Origin: Chromera velia
Lineage: Eukaryota; Sar; Chromeraceae
DNA: 36,967 bases
Assembly (NCBI GenBank): GCA_018398765.1
Contig: JAHBMJ010001023.1
Coordinates: 1 to 36,967 of the forward strand
Reading direction: 5' to 3'
Shown here: positions 9,111 through 18,951 of the stretch, piece after piece
Numbering within the stretch: position 1 is the stretch's first letter
How the letters are laid out: every line of letters begins with the position of its first letter
The notes under the pieces: model-generated
What the model was told of the DNA's origin: nothing
The model's database searches: none
The model's input: the letters and a program-made list of their open reading frames with translations, nothing else
Position numbers and translations under genes: made by a program

Positions 9111-11225
9111 CTAGTACTTATCACTTTAATATCACTATGAAAGTGAATCTTTAAGTGATAAGTGATAAGTGGTTTATTGGCTAGTTTACATTGGTACCCT
9201 AGAACACTGTCGCCGTTTTATGACAGTCTAGGTGACGGTCTCAACTTTTGTGTTTTAGCTAGTCTTTTAGAGGTGTATATAAAAAAATATACATGAAAAA
9301 TTAATTGATAATAATATAATATGAAGTCATTTTTTTAAAAAAATCATTTTTGTAAATTTTTATACTTCTTTATACATGAATCAAATTTTATATGGAATTA
9401 ATTTTTAAAATCAACAATGAATTATGAATTGTCCAGTGAATTGCCTATGAATTGTTAAGAGACTGTTACTAGAACTGTTAGAAGCTGAAACGTACTAATC
9501 GACAACGCTTAGGACACCGCTTACATAGCCGATATCATTTGTTTTGTACATTTTCTTCTAGCATTTTCTAGGCAAAAATCTAAAGCATGAGAACCTCAAA
9601 CTGTTAACGCTCACAAGTTAACTCAAGATGTATAAGCACTGTCAGTCTCATCCTTCCAACCCCCCTCTCCTTTCCCGTCTCATGTTCGCAAAGACCGCAC
9701 CGAGAGCTAGGGGACATGCACACGGCTCAGGCACAAGCTGCATGCAGAACAACGGGCCCAGTCTTTGACTCTTTGGTCTGAAGGAAGAACACGAAGAAAC
9801 GAGACTCTCGCTCTGCAGAAATGCTGAAAAAGTACGTGAAACTGGGGGGACACATCTTTGATACAGACATCTGTCACTTGAAGTAGGCGTTGGACAAAGA
9901 GTGTCCTGTCAAAAGTGAATTGACAGACTAGACACGGGAAGGGTTAATTGACAAGAAGAATAATCAAATCTGCCTGTCGGCACACAAAAAAGACAGAAGA
10001 CAAAAGAAGCCAAAATACACGTCCGTCAAGGGACAAACCCTGACAAACAGACACAATGGAGTTGACACGAAGGTCGTTGATACAAATACCTACTCATACA
10101 AGCATATGTTCACAGACGAACAAACAAGAAGACAAAATGGGCTCAGCCGACAGACTCTGCCTCGATCAACAAAGGAAAAAATACAAACAAACAAACAAAC
10201 GAACAAACAAACAAACAAACAAAGAAACAAACAAACAAACAAAGAAAGAAACAAAAACACGCAGCACGACACCATTGCATGCACATCGATCGAGCATCAG
10301 GGCTCCTCCCAACCATCCGTGGATCGATTGACGCAGTGAATTAATTCATCCTTCCTCGAGGCAGAGGAGACAGAAACAGAGAGAAATGGAAACGGAATCT
10401 GAGAGAAAGGAGAAGACTGACCGACAAACAAATCCACAAAAACTAACCACCCACTCATATGCACTCAAATGGACACGAAAGGGCACACACGCACACACGG
10501 ACACGAGCATAATCCCGTTTTCAAGCAACAACATCTAGGAAACAGTCTCAAATCTGCGCGTTCGCGCACTCATACAGACACACACGTACGTGTGTACAAA
10601 CAAACATGAGAGCAGACGTTCATACTGGCTGTGAAATCAAGGCAGGCATTCAGACCGACGCACTTACAAGCACACACAAACAAGAAAGATCTCAGCAGCC
10701 ACCAATGCATCCAAACGCTGTTGTGTTGCTTGTTTGCTTCCGCCCTCTTCACACCAACCAAGCAGAAAGAGAACCGAAGCGATCAATCCAGCCTTCTGCC
10801 CCCCCTTTCATTCCATGCATTCCAACCCCCCGCATGATGCTTCTCTCTTTCTTCTCGCCATCACAAATGAGCATCTAGCTCTCTCTCTCGCTTGCTTGTC
10901 CCCTATTCCACTTGCACCTCAATCCTTCCCTTCCCTTCTCTCTCTCGCGCCCCCTTCAGACGTGCAGGGACGTCATCTGCGGCTCTCTCTTGAAAACCGC
11001 ATTCAGCCTCTCCCTCTCCATTACCCCCCCTCTTGCTGTCCACAAGTCTCCTTCTTTCAAATTTGGGAACCCTCAAGAAAAACCGACGACGCCACACACA
11101 CCGTCCCACCCCCCTGACACCCTCCAGATCATACGCGCACTTGAGGGGAAAGATAACCCCCATACCCAAAGGAAGCAGCACGAAACGACAGAACAGGGAC
11201 CACAGAGCGCACACCCACCCGCAGG
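9111..11225. other. Spacer with AAAC microsatellite
   Basis: No supported gene. 9280-9480 is AT-rich. 9650-10160 is mixed sequence. 10183-10257 is an AAAC/AAAG tetranucleotide tract, whose translations (Thr-Asn-Lys-Gln repeats) are artefacts. 10360-11225 is purine/pyrimidine-skewed and may include the 3' untranslated or intron sequence of the minus-strand glycosyltransferase gene. Confidence 0.5.
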
Positions 11226-11239
11226 TCACCCAGGCGGAC

Positions 11240-11406
11240 CACACGTCCTGGGTGACAGACTTGAACGCACTCTGCCTCGAAGGATCAATATGAAGAAGAG
11301 GCTCGGCATCCCAAGGATCGAAAGTGCAGAACCTCCTCTCAACGGCTTCTGCTGCCAGCTTAGCTCTGGGACCTGAATTCTGCTGCTGCTGCTGCTGCTG
11401 CTGCTG
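11240..11406 (-). CDS. Possible further exon of the fucosyltransferase-like gene, with CTG/CAG repeat
   Basis: On the minus strand, (CAG)9 at 11406-11380 is followed in one open frame by residues reading AAEAVERRFCTFDPWDAEPL. A phrase like FDPWDAEPLL is what I would expect downstream of the ISNSTF motif in this type of glycosyltransferase, which suggests a 3' coding exon. The splice junction linking it to 11916 cannot be fixed from sequence alone, since several AG acceptors fit. If the CAG tract is exonic it encodes about nine glutamines. The boundaries are approximate. Confidence 0.35.
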
Positions 11407-11811
11407 TGCCTGCTCATTGCTGCTGGAGGGCAGAGAGAGGTCGAGGAAGGGCAGAGACGGAACTGCGAGATCCCATGTGGGGCGCACAAATCTGCACGGA
11501 CAGATACACAGACAGACAGACAAACAGACAAATTGAGCAACACACAGAAAAAGAAAGAAGCGTGGAAGTGAGACTTGTTTCAGAACGCAGAAATAAGCTG
11601 GCTTTCCGTTATTTGCGAAGAGGAAAGAAAGACAATTGGAAAGAGAACACCCATGGGCAGGGCCGAGAAGCAGCTGGCGGGGAACGAGAGAGACAGAAGC
11701 ATCTACCTCTGTCTGACGGTTTTGTTTTTTTTGCTCGCTTGAATGATCTCGCTACCTCCCTCACCCATCTTTCTGTCTCTCAATTTCTCCGCTCCCTCCA
11801 CACTCCCTTTC

Positions 11812-13143
11812 TCATCCTGTCACTCTCCCTCTCCTTCCCTCTAACCTCCCGGCCTTCTCGTTCAACATCGCGGCAGTGAAGCCGAAAGTGCTGTTGCTGA
11901 TCCCCAACACGTCTGCCTGCACGCGCACAGGCAGGAAAGAGGGGAAGAGAGAATAAGGGAGAGCGAAGAAATGCAGAAAAGCCCGATTTCCTTTCAGGGG
12001 AGCAGGGCAGGATGAAAGAACGAGAAACCCGAGGCCCCCTTCCGTCCATCCCGGCGGGAAGAGAAGAAACAAAGAAGAAAGAAGCAAAACAAAAAAACAG
12101 AATGCCGAGCAGCAACTCTCTAGACTTAATACAGCCATCCCCTACCCAACAAAGTCGTTTATCAACCTTCAATAATTGAACTAAGGAACCATACACACAC
12201 TTCCCCACAGACGTATCTTATGCTCCATCCCACCTCCCTCCCCTCGTCAAAACCAACGGACCTGCGACATCAACCAAAAATCCGTGTAGAACCCGGCCAC
12301 CCCCTTCGCTTTCCCCTCCAATTCAGGCACCGCTTCCACAAAATCCTCTGCGGACAGACCCAAATCCCCTCCAGACAGGGGGGCAAATTTCCGAAACACC
12401 GGAAGAACGGCATCGAGGTCGTCGCTGCAGATAGCTAGCCGGGGCCTCTCCAGCTGTCCCCACACAGACTCCAGCCACTCCAACCACCACTCAGCAGGAG
12501 TCACAAGCGCAAACGAGGCAGCGCTAAACGTTCTGTAGTCCCCTCTCCGCAACTGCAACACAACCAGCGTCTCCTCTTCAGACACTACAGTGCGGAGGGC
12601 CGTCTCCATCTTGCTCTGCAGTTTTGGGTTGGGTTGGAACAGCTTCCTCCACTGCTCCTTGAAGGGTCTCACCGTCTCTGTGTGGAGCTGGAAGAACCCG
12701 AACACGTCAACACCCCTCAGCCCTCTGCCACTCAACAGAACCTCAGAAGGATCACAAAACACCCCCACTCCTTCACCCCCTGCTTTCTTCTCTGCCAACG
12801 TCAAGGCCTCAGGACAGTCACTAAACACACTCCGGACACCACCCACAAGCTCAAAACACGGAGGTAGCGTCACTGTGGGTGGATTCAGAGGGTTCCCGAA
12901 AAGAGCATTTCCAATCCACTCAGGGCACTGCACGTTTTCTTCTTTCACTCCTCCCAATTGAGCTGCGTACTGAAGGAAGCCGTACTGCAGCACCTGATTC
13001 CCAAAACCCCCCAGCTTCCCGAAGTGGGACATGGTCAGGACATCTCTGCTCTCATCAGACCCTCCAGCGCTGACGGCAGTCTCAGCTGTGGGCTCTCTGT
13101 GGAGGAGGGCAGAGGAGGAACTGGACACGTCCCTCTGAATCAT
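11812..13143 (-). CDS. Fucosyltransferase-like glycosyltransferase (GT11-like)
   Basis: Exon 1 is 13143-12262 (294 codons from the ATG of MIQRDV) and ends CAG|GTCCGT. Exon 2 starts at 11916 after GTGCAG, in phase 0. The joined product has GGFGNQVLQYGFLQYAA near the N terminus, LQLRRGDY (the basic GDP-fucose-binding type motif), AICSDD, and DFWLMSQ spliced onto ADVLGISNSTF. That last junction matches the D-x-x-L-M-x-x-A-D-x-x-x-x-S-N-S-T-F block of alpha-1,2-fucosyltransferase-type enzymes and is good evidence for the intron. The likely reaction is transfer of a sugar from a nucleotide-sugar donor to a glycan in the Golgi. The open frame extends upstream of 13143 with a short hydrophobic patch, so a membrane anchor from an earlier exon is possible. 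11812 is only where exon 2 meets a stop if unspliced; the real end is probably further 3'. Confidence 0.65.
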
Positions 13144-13838
13144 TTTCCCTTTCTTCACGTTCTGTTCTTCTCTTCCCTTCTTCTGGACGCGTAGTGAGAT
13201 CCACAGACCAAAGCCCAAATAACACACGAGACGACGTCCTCGGACAGAGTGGAATGGATGGTCACTGCACACAAACGGTCGTCGCAATCTTCGCAAAAAG
13301 GAACGATGATCGTCGAATTGAAAAGAGTTGAAGGCATATGCAATGATACCCCGGCCGGCCGCGCCGGCGAGCTCGGGCCGTAGGCCGCGGTACGTACGCG
13401 CGTGCGCGGCCGGACCCCGGACACATGCACCTGGCCGCAGCACAAAAGTCCTATAGTAACAATTGCATGCACACCGATACACGTACATGCCGGAATTGCA
13501 TGTGACTGCTTACTTGAATAGCAGTTTTCGACTGCCCACACCGTCTATATATGTGTAAGAATAGTTCAGCAGACGGCCTCCAAGCAAGCCCCAACGAGCC
13601 ATGCCGACTTTTTGCGTGTTAGATCCCAGCTGTCAATCGAAGTCAGAGTTTGTAGAGATTCAATTATATATAACCCAGTGCTTGACTGCATGTACCGCCA
13701 AGACTCAGAGGGCTTAATTCGGACAAGGAAACTCAACGTTCTGGTGCATACATAAAAGTCCGATATAGAGCCGTTTGATGCAAGCCTCGGAAGCTTTCCT
13801 TCGACTTGCCCAGAAAATCCACTATACAGCTCTTCCCC
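13144..13838. promoter_or_regulatory. Divergent upstream region with CpG-rich island
   Basis: Lies between the starts of the minus-strand glycosyltransferase and the plus-strand esterase. A block at about 13348-13430 is strongly GC- and CpG-rich (runs such as CCGGCCGGCCGCGCCGGC and GTACGTACGCGCGTGCGCG), unlike the AT-richer flanks. No clear TATA box was found at a fixed distance from either start. A bidirectional promoter is inferred from position only. Confidence 0.35.
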
Positions 13839-16406
13839 ATGAAAGCTTCCCTCTATTTCTCACTGCTGTTTTCCGTCCTTCGTCATGCGTCCCCTCTTCC
13901 AATTGATGCAGATGCAATCACAGTATCCGGTTGGAGTCCGATTCCGCCCGATACGTCGACCGTGGCAGCCCGAGGAAAGGCAGGAGGGTTTGAGAAAATC
14001 TTGGTTGAGACAGCGGCTTCAGGAAGAAGAGAGGGGTTCCTCAGGATGCCACAGAAAAAGAAGACAGGGGCTCTTCCTGAAAGCATGCTTCTGGTTTCTA
14101 AGTCTGCTCAGTCAGACTCGGAGACGCTGCTTCCAAAGTTTTCCCAAATCTCTCCACAAGACTCAAAACCCTCCGACTCAAAAAAACCCGCCTTCCCTCT
14201 CTCGACTCTTCCCGTCCTTCCCTCTTTTTCTTCTTCGCCTTCTCAGTCTGCCCCAGCCAAAGAAGATTCCATCCCGCTTGTCCTCTTTCTGCACCCCTGG
14301 ATGCCTCTCGGCGAGAAAGCCAGCTCAGAAAGCGAGAGAGACAGGCAGAGAGTGGAAGAGATAGAGGAGGTAGCGCGTCTGTCCGAGTACGCAGACGCCT
14401 ACGGGTTTGCCCTCGCGTTTCCTGTAGGGCTCAACGGCCTCTTCGGCAACGCAGCATGGAACGCAGGGGAGGGGTGCTGCCAGCCCAACGCCACGGTGAA
14501 CGACGTGGAGTTCCTCGAGAGGTTTGTTGACACCCTCCTCAACCGTGACACACCACCCTCTTGGGGTGCAGAACTGCCCTCCGTCGAGACTGTCTCCTCA
14601 GTGCTTCAAGGATCTGCTTCCCTCCATGGACAGAGGGAGACAAACCTAAGGGGGGGGCTTCGGAGCAGTCAGAAGCCTGAAAAGACAGCAGCAGAAGCAC
14701 AGGAGGCGTTTCCGAGTCCCACTGTGCGGTTAGATGAAAAAAAACCTGTGAGCCTCCGTCTAGACCCGTCTCGGGTTTTTGCCTTTGGGTTTTCGAATGG
14801 GGGTGGGATGGTGGAGTTGCTCTTGTGCACTTCTGCATCTGTGCGTCTGAGGGGGGCAGTGTCTGTGGGGGGCGCGTCGTTCACAAAGGAGTTTCCGAGC
14901 TGCCATCCGAACGCTTCCGTGAAGGAGGGTGTCGCGGATGTGCTCCTGATTCACGGTCGGCAGGACTCGGTGGTTAGTTGGGAAGCTAACGTGGCAGGTT
15001 TCGTGCCGCACGCGTCGTTGGAAGATGATTTTGACAGGTGGGTGGCAGAGGCGGGTGCCAGGGAGGGGGGGTCATGTGAAGAGAAGGAAGGAAGCGTGGA
15101 GGGAGAGGTGAGTAGGAGATCAGTTGTTTGTGAGGACCCCGGCAAAGGGCCCCGGCAACGCCTAGAGCTCCTCGAGATCCTAGTAGGAGGCCATGAGTGG
15201 TACCGCAGCAATCGGTTTGACTCCTCTGCCTACGCTTTGAAGATCTTTGGCCTCACTTCCCCCGATGCCAGTCCCCCCCCTCCTGTCATCCCAGAAGTCG
15301 AAAGGAATGAAACCCTGAGGGTTGTGAGGAGCTACACCGCGACGTCAGGTAATGGACGCGCCCTTCTTGATCCAGGGAGGAATTATACGTCGTTCAGCAG
15401 AGATCTGAAACCATCAGGCTGTGCCGCCTCTCCCTTTTTCGAAGCGTCTGTGTCGACAGACGCGGACAGTCTGTCTGCGTCTCTGTTCGCAAACGGGAGA
15501 TTGTGGGGGCAGCAGGAAGGTCAGCAGAAGGTCGAATTCGAAGTTGAAGAACCGGAGGGGGGGCGATGGGAGTTGAAAGTCGAAGGACAGTGCAAAGAAG
15601 GAGCAGAGACGTGCGAGGTGAGTGAAGTGCACAAACTACAAGAACGAAGCGGGTGCAGAGACAGACGACAGATGACCTTCACTCCTTTCGAAGTCGTCTC
15701 TCTCCGCTCTCCCCTGAATTCCCTTCTCTTCCTCCCGCCCTCGGAGGAGGACAAGGACATCCCAAACGGGTCTGGAAAGGAAGTGGGGGGGGAGAGTGGA
15801 GACACAGATCCCGTTCTATCTTCTCTGAAGTTCAGAACCCCCACAGCACAAGTCTCTTCTCCTCATGCGTCGAAGAATGTTTCAGAGACCTTCATAGGAG
15901 GGGGATCGAGGGAGAGGGAGAGGGGGACGGCAAGTTGCGTGATCTTTGAGGTGCCTGCAGAGGCCCCGGAGTATCAGATCACAGGAGCCCGCGTGTCTGT
16001 AAAAGTCCTCCAAAGCGATTCTCGACCTCCAGTTTCCTTTCCTGAAGCAGTGGAGATCCTGACGGGGTGGGAAGAGGGGGATGTCAGAGGGCGAGTGAAG
16101 GTGAGTGAGTGCGAACAGACGGAAGACACGAGTTTACAATCGGAGGTTTTTGAGGCGGCTGCAGTGAGAGAAGAGATAGAAAGGGGGGAAGAAGATGCTG
16201 AAGAGAGGCACAGAAGCGTCTCTTTCTCCTCCCGTGTCTTTTCGTGCTCTTTCAGTTTTCTGTTTCCCATCGATGCATCGCCTCTTCTCTTCGTTTTAGA
16301 CTATGGAGACTCATTTCGGACCTCTCCAACAACGCTTACGGGAACCATTGACACGTGGATTAGCTTTCAGAAGAAAGATGCCAAAGAAAAGGATATATTA
16401 GTATAA
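13839..16406 (+). CDS. Secreted esterase, feruloyl esterase / PHB depolymerase type, with unknown C-terminal half
   Basis: The start is ATG 13839 because it gives a signal peptide (MKASLYFSLLFSVLRHASP); the upstream in-frame TTG is not a credible start. The product is 855 residues in one exon. Alpha/beta-hydrolase landmarks are FLHPWMPLG (oxyanion region), GFSNGGGM with nucleophile Ser about 319, HGRQDSVV with Asp about 376, and GGHEW with His about 452. The order and style fit the Esterase_PHB/LpqC-feruloyl esterase group, which cleaves ester bonds in polymers or plant-type cell-wall material outside the cell or in the secretory route. Low-complexity inserts interrupt the fold (about residues 235-305 and 410-435). 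Residues about 500-855 are not recognised; they are acidic, Ser-rich and lack an obvious domain. The lack of introns contrasts with its neighbours and may point to acquisition by transfer or retroposition. Confidence 0.75.
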   Translation: MKASLYFSLLFSVLRHASPLPIDADAITVSGWSPIPPDTSTVAARGKAGGFEKILVETAASGRREGFLRMPQKKKTGALPESMLLVSKSAQSDSETLLPKFSQISPQDSKPSDSKKPAFPLSTLPVLPSFSSSPSQSAPAKEDSIPLVLFLHPWMPLGEKASSESERDRQRVEEIEEVARLSEYADAYGFALAFPVGLNGLFGNAAWNAGEGCCQPNATVNDVEFLERFVDTLLNRDTPPSWGAELPSVETVSSVLQGSASLHGQRETNLRGGLRSSQKPEKTAAEAQEAFPSPTVRLDEKKPVSLRLDPSRVFAFGFSNGGGMVELLLCTSASVRLRGAVSVGGASFTKEFPSCHPNASVKEGVADVLLIHGRQDSVVSWEANVAGFVPHASLEDDFDRWVAEAGAREGGSCEEKEGSVEGEVSRRSVVCEDPGKGPRQRLELLEILVGGHEWYRSNRFDSSAYALKIFGLTSPDASPPPPVIPEVERNETLRVVRSYTATSGNGRALLDPGRNYTSFSRDLKPSGCAASPFFEASVSTDADSLSASLFANGRLWGQQEGQQKVEFEVEEPEGGRWELKVEGQCKEGAETCEVSEVHKLQERSGCRDRRQMTFTPFEVVSLRSPLNSLLFLPPSEEDKDIPNGSGKEVGGESGDTDPVLSSLKFRTPTAQVSSPHASKNVSETFIGGGSRERERGTASCVIFEVPAEAPEYQITGARVSVKVLQSDSRPPVSFPEAVEILTGWEEGDVRGRVKVSECEQTEDTSLQSEVFEAAAVREEIERGEEDAEERHRSVSFSSRVFSCSFSFLFPIDASPLLFVLDYGDSFRTSPTTLTGTIDTWISFQKKDAKEKDILV

Positions 16407-17526
16407 ATTGATTTAAGAGTATTTAAGAGTCAAACATAGTCAAACTTTGAATAAAGGCAAAGATGACGCCGCGTCTACGAATTACACAGACTATACGATA
16501 TACGATCTGACTATATACATTAAGGTTACATATATTCATGGAGAAGGTATAAGAGGGTACCACTATACATAAGTATAGAGTTAATTACCAGTGACAATAA
16601 ATTGCTAACTTGAGCATAAAACTAGCATTATTATATTCAAATGAAATGTAAGAGCCTAGGTAAGAGCCGGTGTAAGAGTGAAATAAAGGTAAAGATTACG
16701 TGTTTATGATATATGGCCTGTAATGACTATACTTGGGATTTGGCGTCGCTGGATCTAGGATTTAACCCTCAATCATCATCATCAGTAATGACCCAACTAG
16801 AATTATCATGTTCTTATATATTCTTGCATCTAAAGCTCTGGCTAAAGTAGGCTAAAGCTTTTGGATTCAAACTCTGAATGAGAAGGCCCCTATCTAGAGA
16901 GGTGTGATCTTCGTAAAGCTCGACCGGGCCGGGCGGGGGGATCCCGTAACCCGCCTACCAGCCACCTGCCGGCGGCGGCCGGGCGGCCGGCCACCCGCCG
17001 CGGCGCCAGAATTCAGAGGGGAGGGGGCCCTGCACGCGGGTTGCATGAACTTCATGCACTTCGTGATAGCCGTCTCCGTCTCCTTTCTTCAAGACTTCAG
17101 TTCGTTAAAGCTGAGCTCTGGACCGGAGAGACACTAAAGAGAACACTGGTTCGCACTTCCGCTACGCGCTCCAGTCGAACCTGCCTTACAACAGGCAACG
17201 CATGTACCAAGGCCCGTCCTCGTCTCTCTCCTATTCTCTGCATGCATGGTCTCTTTGTGAGACAGAGAACGCTGCCGTTGAAGTTCGCGACTGGACTGTA
17301 TGTCATTGTAGTCTACAAGTTTGTCTCTTTCCACCTGTCTGCCTGCACATTTCCGCAACTGTAGCGTCATCTTGAAGACCGAGGGTAGCAACGGGGATTG
17401 GACGCAGAGCTGGGAGAACGGAGTCTGTAGACAGGAACTTGCTCGTGGAAGTGCTTCCTTCCTTCCTTCCTGCACTTGACTGACCTCCAGAAAGGATTGG
17501 ACATCCGAGTGGAGCCATCGTGAACA
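16407..17526. other. Spacer and upstream region of the ankyrin-kinase gene
   Basis: 16407-16900 is AT-rich with no gene seen. 16920-17020 is a sharp GC/CpG-rich island (GGCCGGGCGG, CGGCGGCCGGGCGGCCGGCC), which I take as promoter-associated. 17040-17526 is probably 5' untranslated sequence. Confidence 0.4.
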
Positions 17527-18913
17527 ATGGACGCGGTGAGTGTGCCTATTTGCCTTGATGGTTCCATTCTTGTGTGGAATTGTCTTTCTTTGAAATGACG
17601 CATGGAGTGAATGGAGTGACCTTCATTACCTTATCGAAGGAATTGATGTTGGATAAAACACACCTTCTCAGGATAACAGAAAGGAGGGAGGTGCATGGGC
17701 GTACTGCTATGAAGGTGCGCAGGCTGTCTGTTCCACAGAATAGCATCCGTTTCCCCCTTTCTGTCAGTCACAGAATTCCTCTTGTTCGTGAGCCAGGCGA
17801 CGGGGTTGTTCTTCTCCTCCCTGATGTACGTGCTTCTTCATAGAGGCACGTGTGTGTTCACTTTCGCATGTTGACGGTGCATCCAGAGACATGCGCGTGC
17901 TCCCTTTCGTTCTCTCTCAATTCCCCCTGCTTTTCCCTCTAGCCGCCTTGGAAGAAAGCAGTGAAGTGCGTGGATGGTGATTCAGAATGGAACGAATTGC
18001 ATTTGGCAGAGGGAAACAACGTTGACAGATACGTCTCTGTCGATGTTTTCATGCCAGACGTCGCATTCCTCTCTGCCAGACTGAATGAAGGTGTGTGTAG
18101 TGAGAGAGGAGGTGGCCACGCGGACTCTGTTCAAAAGCATTTCTCGTCGAATTGTTTGATCTCTAGCTGCATGTAATCAGCCGGCAGGCTCCAGGGACCC
18201 TTCAGCAAAAGAAGAAAAGAAGAGGGAAAGGAAAGACGGCAGGGAGAGGTGCACATGCATTGCAACTGGACGCTTTCCGGGTCAGTGAACACTCTCTCAA
18301 ACTTTCTCTCCCCACTGCAGGAAAAAGGGAGGCAGTTGTGGGAAGCTGCCCGAAAAAGCGACATGGACGGAATCCGCCGTCTCCTCCAAGAGGGGGCACC
18401 TGTCAACTGGACAGGAGATTGGGTTCGTCTCTGTTTCCTTCGAGTTTTCCTATCTTTGTCCTGTGAGGGCACTTGACTGACTGACTGCGCATGAACGTCT
18501 GTGAACGAACCTGCCCTGCTGTGTGAGTGTGTTTTTCACTACGCCCTGAGAGACGGCTGCACGTCCCGACTCGTTGAGTTGGCCTTCGGTTGGAGTTTTG
18601 GGTGGCAGGGCACTCGATTCTTTTAAGGTATCTTCCTTCAGTTCTCTCACCACCGTCTGTGCGTTCCCTCTCTTGCTTGAACCTTTCGTTGCCGAGCGAT
18701 CCAGAACTGTGGACACATTCTTGGATGGATGATGCGGATGGATGGGTTGATGGTGTGGATGGATGGATGACCGGATGGGTGGATGTGGGGAGTCACTGGA
18801 GATGATGAGTAGGTGCGCCGGTGTGGCAGCGCGAATCAGTGCATGGAGGCCCGATCGAAGGATGAACCCGTGCACTGAAGCGAATGCTCTGACCTAGTAG
18901 TTTCAGGGTTGTT

Positions 18914-18951
<38 letters not shown>

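Noticed and set aside
10056..10339. ORFs rich in TNKQ repeats
   Set aside because: Direct translation of an AAAC tetranucleotide tract.
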